Shown piece after piece: positions 54,269-63,700 of a DNA stretch of 64,000 nt (positions within the stretch are counted from its first letter, which is position 1; each line of letters starts with the position of its first letter). Location of the stretch: contig JAMLGT010000003.1 of NCBI GenBank assembly GCA_023957755.1, forward strand, positions 124,001-188,000, read 5' to 3'. Under the pieces are notes generated by a model. The model ran no database searches, was not told the DNA's origin, and saw only the letters and a program-made list of their open reading frames with translations. A program made the translations under genes and the position numbers. Origin of the DNA: Chitinophagaceae bacterium (GTDB taxonomy: Bacteria > Bacteroidota > Bacteroidia > Chitinophagales > Chitinophagaceae).

Positions 54269-55192
54269 TTAGCGGTTGAAGTCAGATAGCGTGGCAGTAA
54301 AGATTCCGGTTTCTTTTTTCTTAAACATAATCTTCCAGGAGCCATTATAGGAGATTAGATTAGGGATGAGCAATCCATTGAATCGAGTCATCCTTACTTT
54401 CATTTGCACATCAAAACTATACACGCTGGCATCGTATTTCAGAGAATAATTTCTCGCAAGCACCTCAAAGTTCTTCTGATCAAACCACGTCGTCATTTCT
54501 TTGATTACCACATTGCTTTCTCTTCCGGGCTTCACTGTTATCCTGAAAATGTATGCGTTCAGATTATCGTCGAAGTCAATTCGCATATTGTAGTTTCCAA
54601 TCATTGCCCTATCAAAGATGGCAGTCTTACCGCTGATGAGCGGGAGACCTTTGATCCGCCTGCCAGGGTTGAAGAAAAGCATTTTCAGTTGTGCTTTATG
54701 CTTTTCCATCCCACTGAGTCCGTCGCTATTTAATGTTTTGTTGCCTACAATATTATTCTCTCCGCATACGGTACCGTTAGTGAAAAATAGTTGGGCATAC
54801 ATAGAGGCTGTATAATAATTATAATTTCCTTTGTTGTCGTAGAAATTTCCAGTGGTTTTCTGGCTTATAACTTCCATTTTTCTACAACCATTTTCGACAA
54901 TCTGTTTGGATTTTCCATTGAGAGATGCCTGTAGTTTACCTCTCTTTCCCAACATACGAATATCGTTGATGGAGGTGTAACCCACAATACGGAGACTCTT
55001 AAAGGCTTTATAGAAAGTGGTGTCTGCCTTGACTCTGGCGATGAAAGAAGCTACATCCAGTTTTTGATTGATGATCACTTCTGAAAGTGTAATGTAAGTG
55101 CTCTCAACCTTGACTGTGGAATCGTTGTTTTGTGCTGTGACTATTACAGGAAATATCATCAGGTTAAAGAGGCAGAAACAGATTGCTTTCAT
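54269..55192 (-). CDS. Secreted hypothetical protein
   Basis: 307 residues. N-terminal signal peptide (MKAICFCLFNLMIFPVIVTA) and then YITLSEVIINQKLDVASFIA with KADTTFYKAFKSLRIVGYTS, a pattern seen in uncharacterised Bacteroidota exported proteins. The rest is beta-rich, with repeated aromatic strands (for example YNMRIDFDDNLNAYIFRITV and FDVQMKVRMTRFNGLLIPNL), as in an outer-membrane-associated lipid- or protein-handling fold. No lipobox and no enzymatic motif. The HIT transcript ends upstream of it, so it has its own promoter. Function unknown. Confidence 0.65.
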   Translation of the reverse strand: MKAICFCLFNLMIFPVIVTAQNNDSTVKVESTYITLSEVIINQKLDVASFIARVKADTTFYKAFKSLRIVGYTSINDIRMLGKRGKLQASLNGKSKQIVENGCRKMEVISQKTTGNFYDNKGNYNYYTASMYAQLFFTNGTVCGENNIVGNKTLNSDGLSGMEKHKAQLKMLFFNPGRRIKGLPLISGKTAIFDRAMIGNYNMRIDFDDNLNAYIFRITVKPGRESNVVIKEMTTWFDQKNFEVLARNYSLKYDASVYSFDVQMKVRMTRFNGLLIPNLISYNGSWKIMFKKKETGIFTATLSDFNR

Positions 55193-55209
55193 GGGGAATG
55201 AAAATAATA

Positions 55210-55238
55210 CAAAAACAGCCGTAAAGTATTACGACTGT
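55210..55238 (-). terminator. Terminator of the greA-HIT transcript
   Basis: ACAGCCGTAA (55215-55224) pairs with TTACGACTGT (55229-55238), one mismatch, loop AGTA, and five T on the minus strand. Confidence 0.65.
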
Positions 55239-55283
55239 TGTTAAAAAAGATTGGACCTTGATGTCTGATTTTAATGTATCAGT

Positions 55284-55679
55284 CTAATGGTTCAGATATC
55301 TTAATATTTTTTCCTGAGCTGCTTTTAATTGTTCAGGAGAGGGTGTGAGTTTTTTTCTGGTAAAGTTCAGATCATCCGGGCTATTGAGCGGCACCATGTG
55401 CATGTGTGCATGAGGCACCTCTATGCCTACTACACTTATAGCACAACGATTGCAGGGGAATGCTTTTTCGATTGCGGCTGCGATTGGTTTTGCAAAAACC
55501 AGTATCTCCGAAAGAAGGCTGTCGGGCATATCAAAAAATTTATCTATTTCCTGCTTGGGTATCACCAGTGTATGGCCCTCCACCAATGGGTTGATATCAA
55601 GAAATGCAAAAAATTTTTCGTTCTCGGCTATCTTATACGAAGGAAGTTCACCACTGATTATTCTGCTAAATATGGTCAT
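55284..55679 (-). CDS. HIT family nucleotide-binding protein
   Basis: 131 residues. HIT hydrolases act on nucleotidyl conjugates such as AMP-lysine or dinucleoside polyphosphates. Seen: MTIFSRIISGELPSYKIAEN at the N-terminus, DINPLVEGHTLVIPK, and the histidine triad HAHMHMVP. ATG at 55677-55679; a TTG nine bases upstream is not needed. It follows greA by 30 bases and shares its terminator, so both are in one operon. Lacks the Cys-x-x-Cys zinc site of the HinT/Fhit subset at its N-terminus. Confidence 0.92.
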   Translation of the reverse strand: MTIFSRIISGELPSYKIAENEKFFAFLDINPLVEGHTLVIPKQEIDKFFDMPDSLLSEILVFAKPIAAAIEKAFPCNRCAISVVGIEVPHAHMHMVPLNSPDDLNFTRKKLTPSPEQLKAAQEKILRYLNH

Positions 55680-55709
55680 GTGATTCAATTTTGTTTTTTA
55701 TCTACAAAA

Positions 55710-56183
55710 TTAAACCGAAATTTTTTCCACTCTGAATTTTAGTAAACCGGCAGGTGCCTGAATTTCTGCGACCTCGCCTACAACCTTGCCCAGAAGGCCT
55801 GAACCCACCGGAGAACTTGCAGAGATCTTTCTTAATTTCAGGTCTGCTTCTTTTTCAGAAACAATCTGATAGGTAATCTGTTTCTTGGTGTTCATATTGG
55901 TTACTGTGACGTGTGTCAGTATAGAAACGCGGCTTGTATCCAGCGTGCTTGCATCTACTATTTTAGAGTTCGCGATGGTGCCCTCCAATTGTTTTATCTT
56001 GGCTTCCAGGATACCCTGAGCTTCTTTGGCAGCATCATATTCTGCATTTTCTTTCAAGTCTCCTTTCTCTCTTGCTTCAGCAATAGCTTTTGATACAGCG
56101 AGACGATCTACTGCCTTCATTTTTTGTAGCTCCTTCTGCATTTCTTCAAAAGTCTCTTGTGTTACATAACTTATCTGTGTCAT
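55710..56183 (-). CDS. greA: Transcription elongation factor GreA
   Basis: 157 residues. Rescues backtracked RNA polymerase by stimulating transcript cleavage. Seen: an N-terminal coiled coil (about 1-78) with the acidic tip EKGDLKENAEYDAAKE (two Asp/Glu needed for cleavage), then the FKBP-like C-terminal domain with ISASSPVGSGLLGKVVGEVA. Length is standard. First gene of the greA-HIT operon. Confidence 0.96.
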   Translation of the reverse strand: MTQISYVTQETFEEMQKELQKMKAVDRLAVSKAIAEAREKGDLKENAEYDAAKEAQGILEAKIKQLEGTIANSKIVDASTLDTSRVSILTHVTVTNMNTKKQITYQIVSEKEADLKLRKISASSPVGSGLLGKVVGEVAEIQAPAGLLKFRVEKISV

Positions 56184-56340
56184 GGCTTTAATGTTTAAAG
56201 TAAAAGAATGTAAAATAAAGTATGGAAAGTGTCAGTACCGGGTACAGAAGTGCCTCAGGACTCGGAATGAGTCCAGCGGCTCTTTTCGATGAAATTCGTT
56301 TCTGTACTTCATTTTTCGGGTTTCAGTTCTGACTGAAGTA

Positions 56341-56378
56341 AAAAAAATACAACGCTCTGTACTATTCAAAGCGTTGTA
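56341..56378 (-). terminator. Terminator after the hydroxyacid dehydrogenase gene
   Basis: Nine-base stem TACAACGCT (56348-56356) with AGCGTTGTA (56370-56378), and seven T on the minus strand (56341-56347). Confidence 0.75.
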
Positions 56379-56411
56379 TGTTCACAAATATAATAAAATA
56401 ATTGGAAAAAA

Positions 56412-57338
56412 CTACAATTCCAGTTTTTCGAGTAACACTGTGGCCATTTTGTACAGAGCTTCATGGCTGTAGCCGGCTATATGCGGCGTAATGATGGTGT
56501 CGTGTCGTTGAGTGAGCAGCTTTAGTTGTTGTTTGTCCGTTTCACTTCTGCTTTCGGGCCTTTCGTTTTCCAGTACATCGAGCCCCGCCCCGGAAATCTT
56601 ACCGTTTTCAAGTGCCCTGATCAGCGCAGCGGTGTCGGTTACCTTTCCCCGGCAGGTGGAGAGGAAAATGGGTTTTCGTTCCAGTAAATTGAAGAATGCA
56701 TCATTTGCATAGTGGAGTGTCTCTTCGGTCAGCGGAAGATGCAGGCTAATGACGTCACAGTATCTGCCAATCTGTTCGGGATTGGCTTCTTTGATGTATC
56801 CGTTTCCAAAGCCAAATTTATATTTATCATTTGCCAAAACAGTCACTTCAAATGATGAAAGCAACGAGGCGAATGTACTTCCGGTATTGCCATAACCAAT
56901 TATTCCGATAGTCTTGCCTTCCAGTTCAAAACCGCGATTGGCATCTCTGATCCATTTACCTTCTTTCACTTCCAGATAGCTACTGGTAATCCTTTTTGAG
57001 AGGTTAAGCAATAACCCCATGGTGTGTTCTGCCACCGCTTTACGGTTCCCTTCAGGACTGCTCACACAGCGAATACCCTTTGATTCGGCAAAGGCAACAT
57101 CTATCAGCTCCATGCCGCTGCCCAGACGCCCAATCCATTGAAGTTTGGAAGCCTTCAGGAGAATCTTTTGATCGATCTTCAGTCGGGTAGTGACAATCAA
57201 TCCTGTTGCTTCACCAATACAACCGGCTAATTCTTCATAGGTTATACTTTCAGCAGTTCTGACAGTGTATCCTTTCTCCTGCAGGGTTGCAGCAAGCACA
57301 GGATGTGCACCGGCTGTTATAATAACTAACTTTCCCAA
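56412..57338 (-). CDS. D-2-hydroxyacid dehydrogenase (NAD-dependent)
   Basis: 308 residues. Oxidises or reduces a D-2-hydroxyacid such as glycerate or phosphoglycerate. Seen: dinucleotide motif [18 protein letters not shown], the catalytic Arg in [13 protein letters not shown], Glu in [11 protein letters not shown] and His in [14 protein letters not shown] start at 57338 (no in-frame ATG fits). 16 bases after ridA on the same strand, so cotranscribed. No ACT domain, so unlike many feedback-inhibited SerA proteins. Confidence 0.88.
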   Translation of the reverse strand: MGKLVIITAGAHPVLAATLQEKGYTVRTAESITYEELAGCIGEATGLIVTTRLKIDQKILLKASKLQWIGRLGSGMELIDVAFAESKGIRCVSSPEGNRKAVAEHTMGLLLNLSKRITSSYLEVKEGKWIRDANRGFELEGKTIGIIGYGNTGSTFASLLSSFEVTVLANDKYKFGFGNGYIKEANPEQIGRYCDVISLHLPLTEETLHYANDAFFNLLERKPIFLSTCRGKVTDTAALIRALENGKISGAGLDVLENERPESRSETDKQQLKLLTQRHDTIITPHIAGYSHEALYKMATVLLEKLEL

Positions 57339-57354
57339 TTCTTAAAGATGTAGC

Positions 57355-57735
57355 TTACACACTGGCAATCATACTGATTTCTACATTCACATTACGTGGC
57401 AAAGCCTTCACGGCAACCGTTTCGCGAGCAGGGTAGTCTCGCTGAAAGTGCTTTCCATATTCCTCATTAACTGTGGCGAAAAGGCTCATATCAGTGAGGA
57501 AAATTGAGGTCTTCACAACGTTTTCAAACGTAGCTCCTGCTGCTTTGAGTACAGTGTCCAGATTTTTCATCACCTGTGCAGTTTCCTCAGCTACACTGCT
57601 GTTTTTCAGTTCACCAGTCTCGGGATCCATACAAACCTGACCTGAAAGGAATAAAAGATTACCTGCTTTTACTGCCTGGTTATAAGGTCCGATTGGAGCA
57701 GGGGCCTGATTGCTGTTAATGATTTCTTTGTTCAT
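57355..57735 (-). CDS. ridA: RidA family imine/enamine deaminase
   Basis: 126 residues. Hydrolyses reactive 2-aminoacrylate formed by PLP enzymes such as threonine dehydratase. Seen: QAPAPIGPYNQAVKAGNLLF, SGQVCMDPETGEL, TSIFLTDMSLFATVNEEYGK, and the catalytic Arg in PARETVAVKALP. Forms trimers in the family. First gene of a two-gene operon with the hydroxyacid dehydrogenase, from a promoter box at 57768-57775. Confidence 0.94.
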   Translation of the reverse strand: MNKEIINSNQAPAPIGPYNQAVKAGNLLFLSGQVCMDPETGELKNSSVAEETAQVMKNLDTVLKAAGATFENVVKTSIFLTDMSLFATVNEEYGKHFQRDYPARETVAVKALPRNVNVEISMIASV

Positions 57736-57767
57736 AATGAAAAGTGTATTTGAATATTAATGATGTG

Positions 57768-57775
57768 CAAAAGTA
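57768..57775 (-). promoter_or_regulatory. -7 box (TACTTTTG) of the ridA operon
   Basis: Exact TAnnTTTG on the minus strand, 33 bases before the ridA ATG. Confidence 0.5.
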
Positions 57776-57793
57776 TCATTCATTTAACAAACT

Positions 57794-57801
57794 TATTTTT
57801 G
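57794..57801 (+). promoter_or_regulatory. -7 box (TATTTTTG) of the 3-hydroxyacyl-CoA dehydrogenase-like gene
   Basis: Exact TAnnTTTG, 14 bases before the ATG, and only 18 bases from the divergent ridA box, so the two promoters share a small region. Confidence 0.5.
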
Positions 57802-57814
57802 CAAAAAAGAAATA

Positions 57815-58390
57815 ATGAGCATTTTGATTTGTGCCAGTGATACACAGTTCAGTGAGATTGCAGAAGACAGTCTGGCACTTACAAATGATCTGTACAGAAT
57901 TCATTCTCTCAAAGGGTTTCGTACGTCTTCCGGGTTTGATGCCTTTTTTTTTCTGAATGTGGCCTACGAAGATATTCACCGCATTGATTTTAATGACCAG
58001 CCGGTATTTCTGAATGAGGTAGCAAGAACATCGGAGGAGCTCTCGCTTCCGAAAAATTTTTTTAGGTTGAATGCCTGGCCCGGATTCCTAAGAAGAGGCC
58101 TGTGGGAGGTAGCAGGAGCGGTAGATGAAAGAGCAAAAAAGGCGGCTGCCATTCTGGGCAGGCAACTTGTTTTTGTTGGTGATGTGCCGGGCCTGGTGTC
58201 GGCTACCGTGATTTGTAATATTATTTTAGAAGCAAGGATTGCACTTAAAGAAGGGGTAAGTACCAGAGAAGAAATAGATAAAGCAATGAAACTAGGCACA
58301 AATTATCCACTGGGGCCTTTTGAGTGGGAGAGACAGATAGGTGTAGAAAATGTGGAGCAACTTCTTGAGCGACTGGGCCGGCATGAATGA
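57815..58390 (+). CDS. 3-hydroxyacyl-CoA dehydrogenase-like protein, probably inactive
   Basis: 191 residues. The C-terminal half matches the 3HCDH dimerisation domain (LVFVGDVPGLVSATVICNII, TREEIDKAMKLGTNYPLGPF, WERQIGVENV). The N-terminal half is too short for the NAD-binding Rossmann domain and has no G-x-G-x-x-G. At the position of the catalytic His in the HFFNP motif it has L-N-A-W-P. It therefore looks like a shortened, non-catalytic relative, perhaps a regulatory or subunit-like protein. Intact frame and own promoter suggest it is still selected. 34 bases before tsaB. Confidence 0.65.
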   Translation: MSILICASDTQFSEIAEDSLALTNDLYRIHSLKGFRTSSGFDAFFFLNVAYEDIHRIDFNDQPVFLNEVARTSEELSLPKNFFRLNAWPGFLRRGLWEVAGAVDERAKKAAAILGRQLVFVGDVPGLVSATVICNIILEARIALKEGVSTREEIDKAMKLGTNYPLGPFEWERQIGVENVEQLLERLGRHE

Positions 58391-58424
58391 TCACACTAAA
58401 GGAAATCGAAAGTAATTTGAAAAG

Positions 58425-59102
58425 ATGCGAAAGACATTATTGATTCATACAGCATTGGGCGAGGCTATAATTGCATTGGCATCAGATGACCATCTGATAG
58501 AAGTCCTGCATAATTACAATCCAAAAGAGCACAGTTCCTTTCTTCATAAGGGTATTCAACAATTATTGAGGAATAACAATCTAAGACCTGGAGACATCAC
58601 GCTGATTGGTACTATCACCGGTCCTGGTAGCTATACAGGAATCCGTATTGGGATTGCAGCAGCTAAAGGGCTTTCTTTTGCCCTTGGTATTCCGATTGTG
58701 GGATGCAGTATGCTGGAACTTATTGTACATACTGTGATGGAGCAAACACAATATCGGGAAATATCCTGGGTGCCGGTTATTCATGCAAGGCAGCAGGAGT
58801 TTTATTATGGTATATATTCTGAGAGGGGAGAACTTATTCATCCCGAAGGATTGATTAATTTGAAAGAAGACAGGTTTCCTGAAATTCAGGAAAATCAATG
58901 TTTTACAGGCCTGAGACAGGAGGAGGCGGAGTTGAGTGTTGGAGCCCCGGGTAGTGAATCCATATTTGTAGAATCTATTTCATCGCAGGCTTTTCTGCAG
59001 CTCGTACTTCATAAATACCATTCAGGTGAATCAGTTGATGCCGCCGGTTTGCTACCTAATTATCTTAAGGAGGCTTTTACTACTACTCCTAAAGGTGTAT
59101 GA
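58425..59102 (+). CDS. tsaB: tRNA threonylcarbamoyladenosine biosynthesis protein TsaB
   Basis: 225 residues. Partner of TsaD and TsaE in making t6A on tRNA, needed for accurate decoding of ANN codons. Seen: N-terminal ASKHA fold LLIHTALGEAIIALASDD and the family motif GTITGPGSYTGIRIGIAAAK, then GLSFALGIPIVGCSML. No active-site residues of TsaD, as expected for TsaB. Same strand as the upstream 3HCDH-like gene and probably cotranscribed with it. Confidence 0.92.
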   Translation: MRKTLLIHTALGEAIIALASDDHLIEVLHNYNPKEHSSFLHKGIQQLLRNNNLRPGDITLIGTITGPGSYTGIRIGIAAAKGLSFALGIPIVGCSMLELIVHTVMEQTQYREISWVPVIHARQQEFYYGIYSERGELIHPEGLINLKEDRFPEIQENQCFTGLRQEEAELSVGAPGSESIFVESISSQAFLQLVLHKYHSGESVDAAGLLPNYLKEAFTTTPKGV

Positions 59103-59147
59103 CAAGATTTTAATATTTTATTGTTTAATCTCTAGGATCAAATATCT

Positions 59148-59155
59148 TATCTTTG
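59148..59155 (+). promoter_or_regulatory. -7 box (TATCTTTG) of the ArsR-rhodanese operon
   Basis: Exact TAnnTTTG, 52 bases before the ArsR start codon. Confidence 0.5.
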
Positions 59156-59207
59156 TTACCTATCTATTTGAAAACACAACCAGTATTTTAAAGAAAATCC
59201 TACAAGT

Positions 59208-59552
59208 ATGAACTATGATACACTAATGGCACCGCACCATGCGGTCGACTCTGAAGGTCCATTGAAAGAAAGCGATTACCTGAAGATTAAGAAAGCAGCA
59301 CTTGTATTGCGTGCTGTGAACCACCGTTTAAGACAGCAGATTATCCAAACCATTTACGAACACAAAAGAATTTCTGTTACTGACCTCTATGTGAAATTGA
59401 GGCTTGAACAGTCAGTTGCTTCTCAACATTTAGCTATTCTTCGTAAAGCTGATGTGGTTACCACAGTGCGTGATGGTAAGTTTATTTTCTACGCTGTTAA
59501 CCAGGAAAGGATCGACGGGATTATGAACTTCGTAAACAATCTGGTGGGATAA
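59208..59552 (+). CDS. ArsR-family winged-helix regulator without cysteines
   Basis: 114 residues. DNA-binding repressor type. Seen: alpha-helical start, then the winged helix-turn-helix RLRQQIIQTIYEHKRISVTD, LRLEQSVASQHLAILRKADV (recognition helix), and the wing TTVRDGKFIFYAVNQERIDG. The protein contains no cysteine, so it cannot sense metals or persulfides through thiols like ArsR, SqrR or BigR. It may bind a metal through His (His10-11 region) or respond to its partner. A rhodanese-like gene starts four bases after its stop. Confidence 0.87.
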   Translation: MNYDTLMAPHHAVDSEGPLKESDYLKIKKAALVLRAVNHRLRQQIIQTIYEHKRISVTDLYVKLRLEQSVASQHLAILRKADVVTTVRDGKFIFYAVNQERIDGIMNFVNNLVG

Positions 59553-59556
59553 GAAG

Positions 59557-60198
59557 ATGACCAGTTTGTGTATTGAAGAATTCCGTGATTCTCTAAGCAA
59601 TGAAAATGTTTTGATAGACCTTAGAAGTCAGGAAGAATTTACTTCCGGGTTCCTGCCCGGAAGTATTTTTTTCGAGTTGGATCAAGTGAGTCATTTACTT
59701 GGAGTATTTTTCAACTCCGGTGACAAAATAGTTTTTATAGTGCCTGCAAAGCAACTTCCCCTGTTGAAAGCGCAGATAGCGACGATAAGAGAAGGTTTAC
59801 AACTTTCTTTCTTTGAAGCGGAGAACTGGAATTGGGATCACCAGAAAGAGATAGATATGATTATTGACGTGGATGGAGAAGAGTTGGGACTGGATATGAA
59901 ATTTGATGATCACATCATATTAGCTGACCTTAGAGATGCCTCTGATTTTGAAACTGTGCACCTGGCTGGCTCCACATCGATTCCCTTAAAAGAACTTTCA
60001 GATGTGGCACAGATTGCAGGACTGGACGAAGGAGGCACAATTTATTTGTATGGGAAAAATAATGCAGACTCAATTACAGCAGCTTCTCTGCTTAAGAAGC
60101 ATGGGATACATCAAATAAGGGTTGTAAAAGGCGGGTGGAAGACAATTTCAGAGGAGCCTTCCATTGAAAAGGTTTACGCTAAACAAAAAAAGAGTTAA
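59557..60198 (+). CDS. Tandem rhodanese-like protein lacking active-site cysteines
   Basis: 213 residues. Two rhodanese folds: first about 1-85 (VLIDLRSQEEFTSGFLPGSI), second about 110-205 (ILADLRDASDFETVHLAGST, ...IYLYGKNNADSITAASLL, VVKGGWKTI). In active rhodaneses the loop after the central strand begins with Cys; here the first reads I-V-P-A-K and the second Y-G-K-N-N. Only one Cys (residue 5) occurs in the whole protein. It is thus expected to bind but not transfer sulfur. Cotranscribed with the ArsR regulator; probably a binding partner or structural component. Confidence 0.8.
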   Translation: MTSLCIEEFRDSLSNENVLIDLRSQEEFTSGFLPGSIFFELDQVSHLLGVFFNSGDKIVFIVPAKQLPLLKAQIATIREGLQLSFFEAENWNWDHQKEIDMIIDVDGEELGLDMKFDDHIILADLRDASDFETVHLAGSTSIPLKELSDVAQIAGLDEGGTIYLYGKNNADSITAASLLKKHGIHQIRVVKGGWKTISEEPSIEKVYAKQKKS

Positions 60199-60288
60199 CC
60201 CAACTTGGGATGGAATAACAGCCGGTGAATACAGGCGATAATAATTGGCACCGATAGGTAACCGACTATTATTCCAATACAGAATTAC

Positions 60289-60489
60289 TTACCAGCCCTT
60301 CTTAGCTACTCCGTCTTTGATAGCTTCGAGGGCCTTTGCTTCGCTAAGCATAGTAGTCATTTTATTTCCCTTTCCATCATGTCCCTGCGCCATGTAACCA
60401 CCTCTGGAAGTTTTGGTGATAACTGCATCCTGCATTGGTACATTTTTTTCCTTGGTTTTCATACAATATGCCGTGATCATCTTTGACAT
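60289..60489 (-). CDS. Small protein related to zinc-ribbon DUF5679, cysteines lost
   Basis: 66 residues. The segment ITAYCMKTKEKN and the later GHDGKGNKM resemble the C-x2-C...C-x2-C ribbon of DUF5679 proteins (AYC-x-x-C and G-x-C-x-x-C-G-x-K-M), but only Cys9 remains; the other three ligands are replaced. The rest (EAKALEAIKDGVAKKGW) is a basic helix ending in Trp. The frame is intact, small and basic, so it may bind nucleic acid. Alternatively a new small family unrelated to DUF5679. Convergent with the rhodanese gene. Confidence 0.6.
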   Translation of the reverse strand: MSKMITAYCMKTKEKNVPMQDAVITKTSRGGYMAQGHDGKGNKMTTMLSEAKALEAIKDGVAKKGW

Positions 60490-60721
60490 AGAATAAAATT
60501 TAATTGTTTAAAAATGTTTCTTACACTTTGATTTAAAATCAAGTGGATTTGTAAATTTAAGAGATAATGTTTATTCTGACGCAGGTTTTTGTACAACTTC
60601 TGATATCTCAGGTAAATTTTCCGGATAGCCCACGGATCTCCGATTTGTTATGCAGCATCAATCTTACCCGGACTGAATCTTATCCGGCGTAAATAGTGTC
60701 TGATTGGCTATTGATAAATTT
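60490..60721. other. 232-base spacer upstream of the small ribbon-like gene and after secA
   Basis: No gene or strong hairpin terminator seen. It must hold the promoter of the 66-residue gene and the end of secA transcription. Confidence 0.35.
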
Positions 60722-63700
60722 TTATGCTTTACCGTGACAGTGTTTGTATTTTTTACCACTTCCACACGGGCACAGTTCGTTTCTTCCTATCTTAGGCTCT
60801 GCGATGACAGGCTCATGCCGTGCGGCTTCTGAAGGATCATGGTATTCGTTTTCATTGTTCATCAATTGCTGGTTGCCATGCGATTCAGCGAAGGCCTCTT
60901 TGCGCTGTTGAAGCTTGCTCATATCTGTCTTTCTTCTCTTTTCGTCAAGTACTGAGCTGGGTCTTGCCTGTTCTACCGGGATTTGGCAGTGTGTGAGGAA
61001 ACTTACAATATCTTTATTTACACTGTCATTCATTTGTTTGAATGCTGAGAATGCTTCGATTTTGTAAATAATAAGTGGGTCTTTTTGTTCGTAGCCTGCT
61101 GTCGACTGGACACTGTGGCGAAGGTCATCCATAGCCCTTAGGTGCTCTTTCCACGAGTCATCAATAAGAGCAAGCGTCACGTTTCTTTCAAGCGCATTAA
61201 TCAACTCTGCACCGTCTGTATTGATTGTCTTGTCCAGATGTGCAATAATGTTCATCCCTCTTTTTCCATCTGTAAAAGGTACTGCCACATTTATGATGGA
61301 TGCACTTTGTTCTTTACGGATATTTTTTATGACAGGTAACGTTTGCTGTGCAAGGTTTTTATTCTTGGTATTGTAATGGTTCTTTGCTTCGTAATAGAGC
61401 TTATTAGTAAGGGCGGCAGCATTTTCATTTTCTAATTCATCAGCAGTGATGCTGGTATCCACACCGAAGTTCAGAATCACAGACAGTTTGAACTCCTCGT
61501 AATTATCCATTTCCTTAAATGCTGCGATAAGCCCGTCCGAAACAGAGTAGAATGCATTATCCAGATCGAGAGCAAGCCGTTCTCCAAATAGCGCGTGATT
61601 ACGTTTTCCATAAATCACGTTTCGCTGCTTGTTCATCACATCGTCGTATTCCAACAACCGTTTACGAATGCCAAAGTTGTTTTCCTCAACTTTCTTCTGT
61701 GCACGCTCAATGCTCTTCGAGATCATGTTATGCTGAATCACTTCCCCCTCTTTATATCCCATTCTGTCCATGAGTGATGCTATCCGCTCACTTCCAAACA
61801 TACGCATCAGGTCATCTTCCAGAGATACGTAGAACTGAGAAGAACCCGGGTCGCCCTGGCGACCGGCACGACCTCTCAACTGTCTGTCCACACGGCGGCT
61901 TTCATGCCGTTCAGTACCTATGATCGCAAGCCCTCCGGCTTCTTTAACTCCCTCTCCAAGTTTAATATCTGTACCTCTACCAGCCATATTCGTTGCGATT
62001 GTTACAGCTCCTGCAAGGCCTGCTTCTGCTACTATCTGCGCTTCTTTGGCATGCTGCTTGGCATTAAGCACATTGTGCTCAATATGCTTTTGCTTCATCA
62101 TGCGGCTGAGCAGTTCACTTACTTCCACTGAAGTAGTACCTACGAGCACAGGCCTTCCAGCCTTGGTTAGGGCTTCCACTTCGTCAATTACCGCTTTGAA
62201 CTTTTCTCTTTTTGTTTTGTACACCAGATCCTGGCTGTCTTTACGTATAACCGGTACGTTAGTCGGTATTGAAACTACATCCAGCTTGTAAATGTCCCAA
62301 AATTCACCGGCTTCGGTTTCGGCAGTACCCGTCATCCCTGCGAGCTTATGATACATCCTGAAGTAGTTCTGCAGTGTGATGGTGGCGTAGGTTTGAGTAG
62401 CGCTTTCAATTTTTACGTTTTCTTTTGCTTCAATTGCCTGATGTAGTCCGTCTGAATAACGCCTGCCTTCCATAATTCGGCCGGTCTGCTCGTCCACTAT
62501 TTTTACCTGGCCGTCAATAACTACGTATTCATCATCCCTTTCAAACAGGGTGTAGGCTTTAAGCAATTGCTGAATGGTATGGATACGTTCGGCTTTTACA
62601 CTATAGTCATTCAGCAGTGTTTCTTTCTTCTCGAGCTTTTGTTCAGCTGTCAACTCACTTTTTTCTATCTCAGCCAGTTTTACACCTATGTCGGGCATGA
62701 TAAAGAACTCGGGGTCTTCACCACTTTTGGTTATGAGGGCTATTCCCTTATCAGTGAGCTGCACGGAGTTGTTCTTTTCATCGATCACGAAGAAGAGTTC
62801 ATTATCGACAATGTGCATATTCTTTTGCTGATCTGCCAGATAGAAGTTTTCTGTCTTTTGCAGTTTTACTTTCATTCCCGGTTCGCTCAGGAATTTAATC
62901 AGCGCATTGTTTTTCGGCAATCCTCTGTGCGATCTGAAGAGTGCCAAACCACCGCCTCCTTCCTTGGAATCATCGTTTCCTTCTGCGATTTTCTTTTTAG
63001 CTTCTATCAGGAATTGTCCCGTTACCTTACGTTGTGCTTCGACGATTTTTTCCACCCTGGGTTTGAGCAGGTCAAATTCCTGTTTATCGCCCTGGGGGAT
63101 TGGCCCTGAAATAATGAGTGGTGTACGGGCATCGTCAATCAATACGCTATCGACCTCATCCACCATAGCAAAGTGGTGTTTGGCCTGCACCATTTCCTCC
63201 GGACTGTGTACCATGTTATCGCGGAGGTAGTCGAATCCAAATTCGTTATTAGTACCGTAAATAATATCGCTTTGGTAAGCTTTTCTTCTTTCAGGCGAGT
63301 TAGGCTGATGCTTGTCGATACAATCTACCGTAAGGCCAAGCCATTCAAAGATTGGTCCGTTCCATTCACTATCTCTTCGTGCCAGGTAATCGTTGACCGT
63401 AACTATGTGTACGCCAAGTCCGGCAAGTGCGTTGAGGTATGCAGGTAATGTTGAAACGAGAGTCTTACCTTCACCGGTAGCCATCTCGGCAATCTTTCCC
63501 TGATGTAATACGATACCCCCTATCAGTTGCACATCGTAGTGCACCATGTTCCAGGTGATGCGGTTCCCTCCGGCTAACCAGTGGTTCTGATAGATAGATT
63601 TGTCGCCATCGATAGTAATGTATGGTTTTGTAACACTCAATGTTCTGTCGAGCTCTGTAGCTCCTGACGTCATTTCTGTGTTTTCCGTAAATCTTCTGGC

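Noticed and set aside
60211-60276. Inverted repeat TGGAATAA...TTATTCCA between the rhodanese and ribbon-like genes
   Set aside because: Eight-base arms 50 bases apart, AT-rich and without a T-run; may be chance, too weak to call a terminator.
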